A DNA stretch of 64,000 nt from Lachnospiraceae bacterium (GCA_902363665.1 CABJAW010000003.1:186001-250000), one strand, 5' to 3'; positions 1 through 8,478 are shown, counted from the first letter of the stretch. Made by a program: numbers and translations. The notes: generated from the letters alone by a model not told the origin.

Positions 1-1
1 A

Positions 2-820
2 CAGATCGGAACTGCGATCAATGAAGTGCTTGATCCGATGGAGATTGAAGTGTTTGACACAGACAAAAACGAACTGGATATTACACAGACGGATGAGGTA
101 CTTCATTTTGGCGATATCAACCGTCCGAATGTCATCATTAACTGTGCAGCGATTACAGATACAGCGCTGTGTGAGAAAAATCCAGAGCTGGCGTACCGCG
201 TAAATGCACTTGGGGCAAGGAATCTGAGCATTGTTGCAAGCAAGGTAGGCGCAAAAATTGTGCAGCTCTCGACAGATGATGTATTTGATGGAATCGCAAA
301 TCATCCGTATTCAGAGTTTGACGATACGAACCCACAGACCGTTTACGGACGTTCCAAGCGTGCAGGTGAGAATTACGTGAAGGAATTTACACATAAGCAT
401 TTTATTATCCGAAGCAGCTGGGTGTATGGAAACGGAGATAATTTCGTAAACCGCGTGCTGAAAGCAGCAGAAAAACGGGAGCTTTTTGCGGTACCTGTCG
501 GGGAAATCGGAGCACCGACAAGTGCAAAGGACCTGGCGCGCATCATTCTCCATCTGATTGAGACAAATGAATATGGCACGTATCATGTGACCTGCAAGGG
601 AAGCTGCAGCCGCTATGAGCTGGCAAAGGAGGTCCTGAAGCTTGCCGGAAAAACGCTTCAGCTGACAGAGGCTTCTTCTGTTGCCCTGGAACAGCCGGCA
701 GTACGTCCGGCTTACGCGGTTCTGGACAATTTTATCCTTCGGATCATTGATGTTTATGACATGCCGCACTGGAAGGATTCTCTGAAAGAATATATCGAAG
801 AAAGGATGGTGCGCGGATGA
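2..820 (+). CDS. dTDP-4-dehydrorhamnose reductase-like (RmlD family), 5' end missing
   Basis: The reading frame is open from the left edge, so the true start lies outside the window; 272 codons are visible. RmlD enzymes reduce dTDP-4-dehydrorhamnose with NAD(P)H in dTDP-L-rhamnose synthesis. Visible are a QIGT stretch near the edge (end of the Rossmann GxxGQLG loop), the STDDVFDG strand typical of RmlD (usually STDYVFDG), the catalytic YxxxK as YGRSK, and the GAPTSAKDLAR segment that follows. The Tyr before VFDG is Asp here, a small deviation. The stop overlaps the next gene as ATGA, so both are co-transcribed. Other rml genes are not seen, so an RmlD-like reductase with another sugar-nucleotide substrate is possible. 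Confidence 0.82.
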   Translation, partial: QIGTAINEVLDPMEIEVFDTDKNELDITQTDEVLHFGDINRPNVIINCAAITDTALCEKNPELAYRVNALGARNLSIVASKVGAKIVQLSTDDVFDGIANHPYSEFDDTNPQTVYGRSKRAGENYVKEFTHKHFIIRSSWVYGNGDNFVNRVLKAAEKRELFAVPVGEIGAPTSAKDLARIILHLIETNEYGTYHVTCKGSCSRYELAKEVLKLAGKTLQLTEASSVALEQPAVRPAYAVLDNFILRIIDVYDMPHWKDSLKEYIEERMVRG

Positions 821-2097
821 CCAAAATAAAAGAAAAGAAAAAAATGGGGCTCACGACCCGGATCTTCGCTGCACTGCTTGCAGGCGTGGTACTTGGCGTT
901 GTCCTTTGCTATTTCCTCCCGGACGGAAAAATTAAAAATGACATTATAATAGAAGGAATCCTCTACGTGATTGGGCAGGGCTTTATCCGCCTGATGAAAA
1001 TGCTCGTTGTTCCGCTTGTCTTCTGCTCGCTCATCTGCGGAAGTATGGCAATTGGCGATACGAAAAAGCTGGGAACAGTCGGAGCACGTACGCTCATCTT
1101 CTATCTTGCAACGACAGCGATAGCGGTTACGGTCGCAATTACCGTTGGAAATATCATCAATCCCGGGATAGGACTTGATATGAGCACGATCAGTACGAGT
1201 GGACAGACAGTTGAGAATATGGAAGCGACCTCTTTTGCGGAAACGCTGCTCAATATCATCCCGGATAACCCCTTTAAATCACTGGCGAGTGGCGAAATGC
1301 TTCAGGTCATTGTCTTTGCATTGATCGTCGGTGTAATCCTGGCAAAACTTGGCGACCGTGCAGATACAGTTACGAACTTCTTCAGCCAGTTCAACGATAT
1401 TATGATGGAAATGACGATGATGGTCATGAATCTGGCTCCGATCGGTGTCTTTTGCCTGATCGCGCGTACCTTTGCGAACATCGGTTTCAGTGCGTTCCTT
1501 CCACTCGCAAAATATATGATCGCAGTGCTGGTTGCGCTTGCGCTTCAGTGTTTTGGTATTTATCAGATTCTGCTGAAACTTTTTACCGGACTGAATCCAT
1601 TCCGCTTTATTAAAAAGTTCTTTCCGGTTATGGCGTTCGGTTTTTCAACGGCTACATCCAATGCAACCATTCCACTTTCGATTGAAACCCTGCATAAAAA
1701 AGTCGGCGTTTCAAAAAAGATTTCGTCGTTCACGATCCCGCTTGGAGCGACCATCAATATGGATGGTACCTCGATCATGCAGGGGGTTGCTGTCGTGTTT
1801 GCGGCACAGGCATTCGGCATCTCCTTGTCGCTTATGGATTATGTTGTCGTGGTCGGTACGGCGACGCTTGCTTCCATCGGTACTGCCGGTGTACCGAGTG
1901 TCGGTCTTGTCACTCTGACAATGGTATTTAATTCCGTCGGCCTTCCGGTCGAGGCGATCGGCCTGATCATGGGTATTGACCGTATCCTTGACATGGCAAG
2001 AACCGCAGTCAATATCACCGGCGATGCGGTCTGCACAACGGTGGTTGCGCATCAGAATCAGGCGCTCGACAAATCCGTATTCAATCAGGACAACTGA
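817..2097 (+). CDS. Dicarboxylate/amino acid:cation symporter (DAACS, GltP/DctA type)
   Basis: 426-residue polytopic membrane protein that probably imports dicarboxylates or acidic/neutral amino acids with H+ or Na+. Family signatures are present: the Ser-rich hairpin as ATSNATIPLS, the unwound helix motif NMDGTS that binds substrate and cation, and the helix 8 region around DRILDMARTAVNITGD. The last motif resembles glutamate/serine transporters, with an Arg (MARTAVN) where acidic-substrate carriers keep the carboxylate-binding Arg, favouring an acidic substrate (inference). Length is usual (about 420). It starts four bases inside the upstream reductase-like gene. A strong terminator follows, ending a transcript that began left of the window. 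Confidence 0.92.
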   Translation: MTKIKEKKKMGLTTRIFAALLAGVVLGVVLCYFLPDGKIKNDIIIEGILYVIGQGFIRLMKMLVVPLVFCSLICGSMAIGDTKKLGTVGARTLIFYLATTAIAVTVAITVGNIINPGIGLDMSTISTSGQTVENMEATSFAETLLNIIPDNPFKSLASGEMLQVIVFALIVGVILAKLGDRADTVTNFFSQFNDIMMEMTMMVMNLAPIGVFCLIARTFANIGFSAFLPLAKYMIAVLVALALQCFGIYQILLKLFTGLNPFRFIKKFFPVMAFGFSTATSNATIPLSIETLHKKVGVSKKISSFTIPLGATINMDGTSIMQGVAVVFAAQAFGISLSLMDYVVVVGTATLASIGTAGVPSVGLVTLTMVFNSVGLPVEAIGLIMGIDRILDMARTAVNITGDAVCTTVVAHQNQALDKSVFNQDN

Positions 2098-2109
2098 TTT
2101 TTTGTATGC

Positions 2110-2153
2110 AAAATCCCTCTGCATCCTGTTTACAGGGTTACAGAGGGATTTTT
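2110..2153. terminator. Bidirectional Rho-independent terminator
   Basis: A 10-bp stem (arms at 2112-2121 and 2141-2150) is flanked by A-rich sequence on the left and T-rich sequence on the right. It lies between the convergent symporter and transglutaminase-like genes and can serve both. Confidence 0.8.
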
Positions 2154-2226
2154 CGCATATGTGATCTATAGCAATTTGTTTCATTAACTGCGCATAGTGG
2201 TAATCTTATGATACAGGCAGTGACAA

Positions 2227-3624
2227 TTATCGTATCGTAACCGAAATAAGCTCCTGTGCAGTTTCTATCTCGTTATCCGTAAATCCGCAGCGGTCAGATT
2301 CCAGTTCGCCGCACTGATTGTCATACGGATCTGTGCGCATGAACGATTTTTTCACGGAGAACGCATGCTGGAATGCGTGGTTTGCTGTCATGCGGAATGG
2401 ATCGATGTTTCCAAAATACAGTCTTCTGCGCGGTTCATCACCTGCGCGCCTCGCGGAGCCGCCAAAGGACGGGTCAACCGGTCGCCAGCCGTATTCTTTT
2501 GTGTAAAACAACGCCCAGTCGTGCGGACCGGAACGGACCGGATTTGTGTAAAGTCCGCTCTGCCATCTGGCTGGGATGCCGCAGATCCGGCAGAGAGTGA
2601 TGAACAGAAGTGCCTGAACGCCACAGTCTCCACGCAGGTTTCGTGCACAGTATTGCGGAATATCCGGGATCAGTGCATAGGCACGCATGTAGGAATAGTT
2701 CACATGGCCTGTAATATAATCGTAGATTCGTCTTGCAACTGCAAGCGTATCAGTCTCCTCACCCTTTAATTCCTGTGCAAGTACTTTCAGATACGGAGTA
2801 AAACGAATATGCGGCATCTGCTCTTCGACATCTGCTTTCGTTGGCTCTGGCATGTTCCAGCGTGCAGCTTCCGGGAGAAAGGCGGCTGGTTCCTGCCAGA
2901 GATCGACATAAGCGCTTCTGACGGTATATTCATATTCAACAAAGAACGGCCGGTTTTCCTGCAGTACAGCTTCAATGCAGATCGTTCGGCATAAAGCTTC
3001 TTCCGGATCGATGGTAACGTTCCCTTCGGAATGAGACAGGATCTGCACTTTTTCAACCGGAGAATAAAGCGCTGGAAGCGGCAGGTGTGCCTTTAATGTG
3101 ATCCCCGGATAAAACGCTTCATCCTTCAGCTTGATGGAAGCGTGCATTTTGAAGACTCGTCCGGCTTCTCCATTCTCCTGCATTTCCTTCAGTACTTCCT
3201 TCAGGCAGATGGATTCTTTGGATGGAGTATCATCGAGATGAGCGCGGGCGCGAAGATCTGCGTCGACGCGCATCACATTTTCAAAGACGTTATTTATGTA
3301 ATGCTTTTTGCCATCGAGAAAGATCCATTCGGCAAGGCCCTCCTGATCAAGACGTTCCAGATCCGAAGCATCAAAATCCGGTACCTCTTTCTGAAACAGA
3401 TGGATGCTTTCTTCCGGCGTATACGGGTATTGCTGTGGGAGCTTCGCAAGAAAATCCTGTTCAATGCGGATCCGCTGCTTTAAAGCTTCCGGGATTGATC
3501 TTTGCAGCCAGCGATCTGCCGCTTCTGATGCGCGTTTAAAGTCTCCGCACATTTTATACTTTTCAATCTCGTCCGGAAGTTCCAGCGGAAGTGTTTCCAA
3601 TTCATAATCATTTCGTACGTTCAT
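2227..3624 (-). CDS. Transglutaminase-like cysteine protease-fold protein
   Basis: 465 residues without signal peptide or membrane segment, so probably cytoplasmic. The C-terminal half holds a transglutaminase-like domain with a full triad: Cys334 in RGDCGVQA, His368 in GPHDWALF and Asp384 in WRPVDPSF. The N-terminal 250 residues are helical and acidic and resemble nothing I recognise. Such domains act as transglutaminases, peptidases or deamidases; the substrate here cannot be read. It lies 65 bp downstream of a Lon-like AAA ATPase in the same direction and probably shares its transcript, suggesting the ATPase prepares or recruits substrates for this enzyme (inference). Confidence 0.8.
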   Translation of the reverse strand: MNVRNDYELETLPLELPDEIEKYKMCGDFKRASEAADRWLQRSIPEALKQRIRIEQDFLAKLPQQYPYTPEESIHLFQKEVPDFDASDLERLDQEGLAEWIFLDGKKHYINNVFENVMRVDADLRARAHLDDTPSKESICLKEVLKEMQENGEAGRVFKMHASIKLKDEAFYPGITLKAHLPLPALYSPVEKVQILSHSEGNVTIDPEEALCRTICIEAVLQENRPFFVEYEYTVRSAYVDLWQEPAAFLPEAARWNMPEPTKADVEEQMPHIRFTPYLKVLAQELKGEETDTLAVARRIYDYITGHVNYSYMRAYALIPDIPQYCARNLRGDCGVQALLFITLCRICGIPARWQSGLYTNPVRSGPHDWALFYTKEYGWRPVDPSFGGSARRAGDEPRRRLYFGNIDPFRMTANHAFQHAFSVKKSFMRTDPYDNQCGELESDRCGFTDNEIETAQELISVTIR

Positions 3625-3689
3625 AAAAATCCTCTTTTCTCAGATGTTTCTGACAAACCTGTAAATGTAAAATCCTGCCTTCATTTTCA

Positions 3690-5174
3690 TCACGCAAGCA
3701 GTTCTTTGATCATCTCACGGTTAAATACAACCGATGTCCTGTGGTCCACTTCGATCTGATACAGGGCGTTGGCTGCGATATGTTCAGCGGCCTGTTCCAG
3801 GTCACGGATTCCGGTCGTGTCGGCAAAATTTTCGACAACCGCATCAAGCGCATCCCCCTCAATGATACATTCCTCTTCCCGCAGTCCCATGCGGCGCAGT
3901 ACCTTCGGGAGCGCGAAACGGGAAAAGATGATCTTTTTCTCTTCTGCTGTATAATCCGGAATATCGATGACCGCAAAACGTGACATCAGCGGTGCACTGA
4001 TATTGCTCTTATCATTAGCAGTTGCGATCGGATAGACACCGACCGTCGGCACCATACATTCCATATAGTTGTCTGTGAATCCAAGGTTGTCAAGCAGTGT
4101 CAGGAGAACATCAGCCGGGTTTCCATTTCCCTTTCCTGAGGCTGCTTTGTCAAGCTCATTGATAATAAAGACAAGGTTTGATTCTCCTGCTGCAGAGAAT
4201 GCTTCCATAATAATGCCAGGTTTTGCATTGGCATAGACGCGGGAACTTCCGGTAAGCTGTTCTGGATCATTGATCGAACTCATGTCAAGCGTTGTCCACG
4301 GCAGCTTTAAGATGCGGGCAACCGCGTAGGCGATCTGTGATTTTCCTGTACCCGCCGGTCCCACCAGAAGCAGTCCGTAAGCCGGAAGCGTATGGGTACG
4401 GTTGATCTGAATGATCGTCTCGATAATCCGCTGCTTAACACGCTCCATGCCGTAAAGTTCTTCGTCGAGGATGCGTCTTGCTTCCTGCGGGTCGATCGCT
4501 TCAAAGTAATTGTGTTTCCACTGTACATTCATCATAATGGAAAGGGCGCGCTGTGCGTGACGGCGTTCCTCAGGGGATACCTCATGCGAGCGGGCAACAG
4601 CAAGGTTACGCCTTGCCCAGAGACGGATGTTATCCGGCAGCGTCCGTCCGGCACACGTCATAAAGTCCGTGATACTCTGCAGGCTTGTCAGCTTCATTTC
4701 GTCGCCGGTTTCCTCCTGATCCTCGTCTTCGGTCTCCTCGGTCGGCGCATTGCTTGAAAGGAGGCGTTCGATCATGAACTGCAGAAAGCCATCCTCAGCT
4801 GAAAGCTTTGTCCCGCCGCCAAAAGCAGTCTCACGGATTTTGTACACCGCATAGCCCTCTTCCGTATTTGTTCCGGAAAGCCGCACATTGATGCGGTTTT
4901 CACCGAGCCATTTTAAAAGACTGACAAAACGGGCATCAATCTTTCGGATATCAGCGCTGATCACGCCGCCCTCTTCCTTGAATTCGAAGGCGGTGCGCTT
5001 GGCAGGGTTCGTAAAAATACCACAGGAATGGTGACGCCAGCTGCGCTCATGATTATCCAGCACCAGGATGGGCTTTTCCGGTGCTGTCTCGGAATCGTTG
5101 GAATAAAAAGTAGTGTAAGTGCATTCCGGATGCGCATCAGGCACCGGCGCACTGTTGAAATCAAATACAGGCAT
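3690..5174 (-). CDS. AAA+ ATPase with Lon-like module, no protease domain
   Basis: 494 residues from the chosen ATG at 5174, preceded by AAGGAG; the frame is open further upstream but without a better start. The AAA+ module spans about residues 225-490: Walker A GPAGTGKS (272-279), Walker B ending INELDKA (338-344), sensor 1 Asn in IATAND (387), an SRF arginine finger (399) and a GIRDLEQ sensor 2. The segment ILDEELYGMERVKQRI matches the entry to the Lon AAA domain, but no Lon Ser-Lys protease domain follows. Residues 1-220 are unique, with an acidic linker at 145-160. Probably cytoplasmic and acting with the downstream transglutaminase-like protein. No known name can be assigned safely. Confidence 0.85.
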   Translation of the reverse strand: MPVFDFNSAPVPDAHPECTYTTFYSNDSETAPEKPILVLDNHERSWRHHSCGIFTNPAKRTAFEFKEEGGVISADIRKIDARFVSLLKWLGENRINVRLSGTNTEEGYAVYKIRETAFGGGTKLSAEDGFLQFMIERLLSSNAPTEETEDEDQEETGDEMKLTSLQSITDFMTCAGRTLPDNIRLWARRNLAVARSHEVSPEERRHAQRALSIMMNVQWKHNYFEAIDPQEARRILDEELYGMERVKQRIIETIIQINRTHTLPAYGLLLVGPAGTGKSQIAYAVARILKLPWTTLDMSSINDPEQLTGSSRVYANAKPGIIMEAFSAAGESNLVFIINELDKAASGKGNGNPADVLLTLLDNLGFTDNYMECMVPTVGVYPIATANDKSNISAPLMSRFAVIDIPDYTAEEKKIIFSRFALPKVLRRMGLREEECIIEGDALDAVVENFADTTGIRDLEQAAEHIAANALYQIEVDHRTSVVFNREMIKELLA

Positions 5175-5223
5175 ACTCTCTCTCCTTTGTTGTTCTTTGC
5201 CGGGGGCATTTCCTGTCAAAAAC

Positions 5224-5252
5224 AGTTTACCATTGAATCCATAAAAATGCAA
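5224..5252 (-). promoter_or_regulatory. Candidate sigma-A promoter for the AAA ATPase/transglutaminase pair
   Basis: On the minus strand TTGCAT (5247-5252) and TAAACT (5224-5229) are 17 bp apart, about 50 bp ahead of the ATPase start. Both hexamers deviate, so this is tentative. Confidence 0.35.
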
Positions 5253-5301
5253 TCCCGGAACTGTAAAGTGTGAAAATGCTGAAAATTTTTGAAATTTCTG
5301 A

Positions 5302-5322
5302 CCATTTTTGTACAAAAAATGG
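5302..5322. promoter_or_regulatory. AT-rich palindrome between divergent genes (operator candidate)
   Basis: A 21-base near-perfect inverted repeat, CCATTTTT-GTAC-AAAAAATGG, lies between the divergent ATPase and rplY promoters, touching the -35 region of the rplY promoter. It has no T-tract exit that would make it a terminator for either gene. Confidence 0.4.
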
Positions 5323-5351
5323 CTTTCCTTTTGTTATAGATGTGCTATAAT
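5323..5351 (+). promoter_or_regulatory. Extended -10 promoter of rplY
   Basis: TATAAT at 5346-5351 is preceded by TG at the extended -10 position; the -35 at 17-bp spacing is poor. The leader of about 115 nt that follows contains possible stems (GAAGAAC with GTTCTTC; CTTATT with AATAAG) and an AGGAGG ribosome-binding site. Confidence 0.6.
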
Positions 5352-5474
5352 AAATCTAGTTCATGAAGAACCGGATACATAGAGTTACGATATTGATCGC
5401 AGGCCCTGCAGTTCTTCTGATAAAATAAAAGTCTTATTTCAATAAGAAGCTATTCATTCAGGAGGCGTAATACT

Positions 5475-6053
5475 ATGATTACCTTAAAAGCAGAAAAAAG
5501 AAACGCAAATGTAAAAGCGAAAAAGTTAAGAAAAGAAGGATATACAACTGGTGTTCTTTACGGCAAAGAGATGACGGAAGCAGTTCCGCTTCAATTTACA
5601 TCCGCAGATGCCCTTCGTTTTATCGGTAAAAATGGAAAAGGCAGCCAGGTAGTTCTGGAGATTGGCGATGAGAAAGTGAGTGCTGTTGTAAAAGACATTG
5701 ATTACAACAGCATGCAGCGTCAGATCATGGCACTTGATTTTCAGGCTCTTGTAAAAGGAGAAAAGATTTCCACTACTGTTCCGGTACATTTTGAAAATGC
5801 AGATATCGTTCAGGGCATTGTCGAGCAGGAGCTTTCCGAGATTCACTACAAGGCAGAACCGGACAAGCTGCTTGATCCGATCGTGATCGACTTCAAGGAA
5901 GTTCCGAAAGAAACGAGAAATATGTATGTCAAAGACCTGCATCTGGAGGAAAAAGGCGTGCAGCTGATCACACCGGAAGATGACGTGATCTTCCATGTTG
6001 CTGATTATGCAAAGACCGAGGATGAGGACACAGAGGAAGAAGCAGAAGCATAA
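5475..6053 (+). CDS. rplY: 50S ribosomal protein L25 / general stress protein Ctc type
   Basis: 192 residues, the long TL5/Ctc form. The N-terminal L25 domain (about 1-90), opening with LKAEKRNANVKAKKLRKEG, binds 5S rRNA; the C-terminal Ctc beta domain (about 95-180) contains the KEVPKETRNMYVKDL stretch; the extreme C-terminus is acidic (EDEDTEEEAEA), usual for the family. The start has AGGAGG nine bases upstream. Single gene with its own extended -10 promoter and terminator. In Bacillus ctc is stress-induced through sigma-B; no sigma-B site is visible here. Confidence 0.95.
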   Translation: MITLKAEKRNANVKAKKLRKEGYTTGVLYGKEMTEAVPLQFTSADALRFIGKNGKGSQVVLEIGDEKVSAVVKDIDYNSMQRQIMALDFQALVKGEKISTTVPVHFENADIVQGIVEQELSEIHYKAEPDKLLDPIVIDFKEVPKETRNMYVKDLHLEEKGVQLITPEDDVIFHVADYAKTEDEDTEEEAEA

Positions 6054-6121
6054 TGAGAACTCGGCAGAACAAAGTATTTCGTTATCTTTGTTGAAAATTG
6101 GAAAATGATTCTGTAAAATGT

Positions 6122-6179
6122 AAAAACTCATAAGAATTTTGAATGACAGTGATGCGTTCGAAAGTCTTATGAGTTTTTT
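6122..6179. terminator. Bidirectional terminator after rplY
   Basis: Arms AAAAACTCATAAGA (6122-6135) and TCTTATGAGTTTTTT (6165-6179) form a long stem with T-tract on plus and on minus; it separates rplY from the convergent small membrane protein gene. Confidence 0.8.
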
Positions 6180-6248
6180 GCTGATGTAGATCTTTAGGTG
6201 AGAACTCAGCCTCATGATATATGAGGAGAATTGCAGGTACATAAGGAA

Positions 6249-6665
6249 TCATCCAACTGACGTGGGGCGCTCATATGGCATTCTCTCTCTTTGGGAGATT
6301 CTCTCTTTACGAAATTTCGTGAATGCGAGTTCTTCGCGGCTGCGCTTAAAATCATATACGGTGCATCCTGAACGACGCACCGTCTTTTTCGGGAAAGTAC
6401 TGCGGCGCATCAGATACAGGATTCCACCGTAAAATCCGGCAAATACAGCAAAAGCTGCAGCAATTAAAAGTACAGATCCAAAGAAGGTTCCGGAAATAGT
6501 TTTTGTTAAAACAAATTTGGTGGCCGCGCAGCACAAAGCGGCTGCAAATCCACCAATCCAAAACCAGACAATACTGCTGAAAGTCAGAAACAGTTTATTT
6601 TCCCAATTTTCTTTTCCAATTCGTCCCGCTGTCTTTTTTGATAAGTGAGCGATTCCTCTGTACAT
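6249..6665 (-). CDS. Small membrane protein of unknown function
   Basis: 138 residues. Two hydrophobic segments are clear (about residues 27-52 and 59-85), with a basic N-terminus before the first and a long, strongly basic C-terminal tail (residues 88-138) after the second, so a two-helix hairpin with both ends probably cytoplasmic. The start at 6665 has GAAGGA upstream. I do not recognise the family. The gene stands alone, convergent with rplY. The frame is preserved and the hydrophobic pattern is protein-like, so I regard it as real but hypothetical. Confidence 0.6.
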   Translation of the reverse strand: MYRGIAHLSKKTAGRIGKENWENKLFLTFSSIVWFWIGGFAAALCCAATKFVLTKTISGTFFGSVLLIAAAFAVFAGFYGGILYLMRRSTFPKKTVRRSGCTVYDFKRSREELAFTKFRKERISQRERMPYERPTSVG

Positions 6666-6770
6666 AGATCCTTCATCCCTTTTCTTAATTTTTCCAAGTC
6701 AGCTTAACCTGTACATGTAAAATCAGAATGCAGGAATTTGTAAAAAAAATGTAAAATATATCATGAGGAG

Positions 6771-6798
6771 GGACCCACTCGCAGAGTGGGAGGAGTCC
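6771..6798 (-). terminator. Hairpin downstream of the 56-codon small ORF
   Basis: Arms CCCACTC and GAGTGGG around a three-base loop, extended by GGA/TCC pairs. It lies just past the stop of the small ORF on the minus strand; the T-tract is separated from the stem, so terminator activity is uncertain. Confidence 0.35.
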
Positions 6799-6813
6799 TG
6801 ATGATAGGGTTTC

Positions 6814-6984
6814 TTACTTCAGAATCCGGCAGCGGAGTATTTCGATCGCAAGCTCCCGTTCGCGTCTGCAGTCTGCCTGTTCAAAAGCCAACAACTCTTC
6901 TTTTGTCTGAAACCACGCATGATAGGAATGGCGCAGTCCGTCGTATCCAATGTCTGTGTAAATCAGCAAGAAATATTTATCCAT
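6814..6984 (-). CDS. Small hypothetical protein, 56 residues
   Basis: ATG at 6984, stop at 6814, preceded by AGGAGG with a five-base spacer, one of the better ribosome-binding sites in the window. The product begins MDKYFLLIYTDIGYDG and ends with a charged amphipathic helix (ELLAFEQADCRRERELAIEI), a composition that looks like a folded small protein. Family unknown to me. A 19-codon ORF with its own ATG ends 23 bases upstream, suggesting a leader peptide or translational coupling. No classical promoter is obvious in front. Confidence 0.6.
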   Translation of the reverse strand: MDKYFLLIYTDIGYDGLRHSYHAWFQTKEELLAFEQADCRRERELAIEILRCRILK

Positions 6985-7007
6985 TTGATCCTCCTGTTCC
7001 GCCTGTA

Positions 7008-7067
7008 TCAGGGCATCGGTCTGTTTTTTTCTATGCCAAGTGCAAAGGAGTTGTCACGCCAGCTCAT
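7008..7067 (-). CDS. Putative 19-residue leader peptide ahead of the small ORF
   Basis: ATG at 7067 with GGGGA directly ahead, reading MSWRDNSFALGIEKNRPMP then TGA at 7008-7010. The stop is 23 bases from the next ATG and close to its ribosome-binding site. Coding status is uncertain; it is listed because position and spacing fit a regulatory upstream ORF. Confidence 0.35.
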   Translation of the reverse strand: MSWRDNSFALGIEKNRPMP

Positions 7068-7214
7068 TCCCCAAAATTCTGTAATTCTTTTTTGCAATAC
7101 TGCCTGTTTTGTTATTATTTGCTCTTAAGATCCCATTGATACTTCCTTTTCGTTATCATCTTCCTGTTTTGCTTTTTTATTAAGAAAGTAGTCCAAAAAA
7201 ATATTCCCGAAAAA

Positions 7215-7252
7215 CACAAAAGTCCTCTGCAGAAATTTTCCGCAGAGGATAA
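7215..7252 (-). terminator. Terminator of the M19 dipeptidase gene
   Basis: Perfect 8-bp arms TCCTCTGC (7223-7230) and GCAGAGGA (7242-7249), with T-rich exit sequence on the minus strand, about 55 bases after the dipeptidase stop; it closes the peptide-utilisation cluster. Confidence 0.75.
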
Positions 7253-7304
7253 AAGTAAATTTATAAAGATGTCATCCGCTTTGTAAGCAGGTTTTCCTGC
7301 ACGC

Positions 7305-8321
7305 TTAATGGAGCAGTTCGCGGTACAGGCGTGATACGTTCTGGTATAAAATACCGTCAATCTTATCGTCCGATACGTGTTTTTTATGAAGCGCCCAGAC
7401 AAGATCCTGCATCGCAGATGCATCCTTTGGCTGGCTTTCGCCATGGAAGCCATCAAAATCACTTCCGAGTCCGACGCAGCCGCTTCCACCGGCGTTCATC
7501 ATATGCACTATGTGCCCGGCCGCGATTTCAAGCAGCGGTGTTTCTGTATGCTTCGGGTCTGTCGTCAGAAAATTCGGAAAAAGGTTCAGCCCTGAAACAC
7601 CACCACGTTCTCCAAGCATGTGAAGCATTTCGTCTGTCAGATTTCGCTGATGCGGGCAAAGCGCACGGGCATTGGAATGGCTGGCTACAAATGGCTTTGT
7701 GGTATGCTCATAGACATCGAAAAATCCATCGTCAGAAAGATGGGAAACATCAATAATCATACCGAGTGTCTCCATTTCTGAAAGGAACTGGATTCCGGTC
7801 TCTTTCAGGCCGTAAGTGCGTTTTTCACCCCGGCGGTATCCGCTGCTGCCCTCTTTCTGCATCGCAGCAGGATAACCGATCTCATTTTCATAGTTCCAGG
7901 TCAGTGTCATCATGCGGGCACCGTCCTGGTAAAATTCCCGCAGTTTTTCAATATCTCCAAGACAGATGCCGCCTTCTTCAAGCGTCAGCATCGCGGAAGC
8001 AACACCTGCCTCCTGATTTGCCTGAAGTTCTGCAAAAGAAGCTGCCGGTCGGATCAGATCCGAATTTGCAGCGATCTGCTCTTTGAAAATACGGACAAGC
8101 TCTTTTGCATAGCGGTACGGTGCATCCTCTCCTCCAAGAATTTCTTTTGCTTCTTCTATATCAACGAAAGCGGCAAAGTTCTGCAGCAGATAACCGCCTG
8201 CCTTCATTTTCAATGCATTGACAAGAAGGGATGCTGTGTCACGCAGGCAAAACGTGCGCCCTTCCCTCTTTGCATTATAAATCTGATACAGGGTATCACA
8301 GTGCATATCGATAATATTCAT
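7305..8321 (-). CDS. Membrane dipeptidase family M19 (renal dipeptidase type)
   Basis: 338 residues, cytoplasmic (no signal peptide). M19 enzymes are binuclear zinc dipeptidases that cleave dipeptides and, unusually, accept D-residues at the C-terminal position. The metal ligands can be traced: His7 and Asp9 in IDMHCDTLY, the bridging Glu in LTLEEGGICLG, His in DVSHLSDD and His in ASHSNARAL; the GLGSDFDG motif near residue 290 is also typical. It is the last gene of a minus-strand cluster dominated by D-peptide hydrolases and follows the peptide-binding protein gene by 181 bases, beyond a hairpin. It likely finishes imported dipeptides. Confidence 0.9.
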   Translation of the reverse strand: MNIIDMHCDTLYQIYNAKREGRTFCLRDTASLLVNALKMKAGGYLLQNFAAFVDIEEAKEILGGEDAPYRYAKELVRIFKEQIAANSDLIRPAASFAELQANQEAGVASAMLTLEEGGICLGDIEKLREFYQDGARMMTLTWNYENEIGYPAAMQKEGSSGYRRGEKRTYGLKETGIQFLSEMETLGMIIDVSHLSDDGFFDVYEHTTKPFVASHSNARALCPHQRNLTDEMLHMLGERGGVSGLNLFPNFLTTDPKHTETPLLEIAAGHIVHMMNAGGSGCVGLGSDFDGFHGESQPKDASAMQDLVWALHKKHVSDDKIDGILYQNVSRLYRELLH

Positions 8322-8408
8322 AATAAATCATCCTCCTTTTGTTTTCCTTCCCATTATAGCATTTCTTTCTAATTGTGCAAGATGCCATATGGAAAATATT
8401 GGGAACGC

Positions 8409-8478
8409 TCTTTTTCCGGCAGCTGTAGCTGCACCGAAAACCGGAAAAAGAGAAAAACCACCGTAAACAGTGGTTTTT
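8409..8478 (-). terminator. Tandem hairpins between peptide-binding protein and dipeptidase genes
   Basis: Two stems: AAAACCAC with GTGGTTTT (8453-8478), followed on the minus strand by T-rich sequence, and CTTTTTCCGG with CCGGAAAAAG (8409-8450) holding an inner GCAGCTGTAGCTGC palindrome. They probably attenuate transcription so that the binding protein is made in excess over the dipeptidase. Confidence 0.65.

Noticed and set aside
6786..7139. Plus-strand ORF of 117 codons
   Set aside because: Composition is not protein-like, and the minus strand carries a better small ORF with AGGAGG.
7115..7489. Minus-strand ORF of 124 codons overlapping the dipeptidase gene end
   Set aside because: Different frame from the well-supported M19 gene and crossing its terminator.
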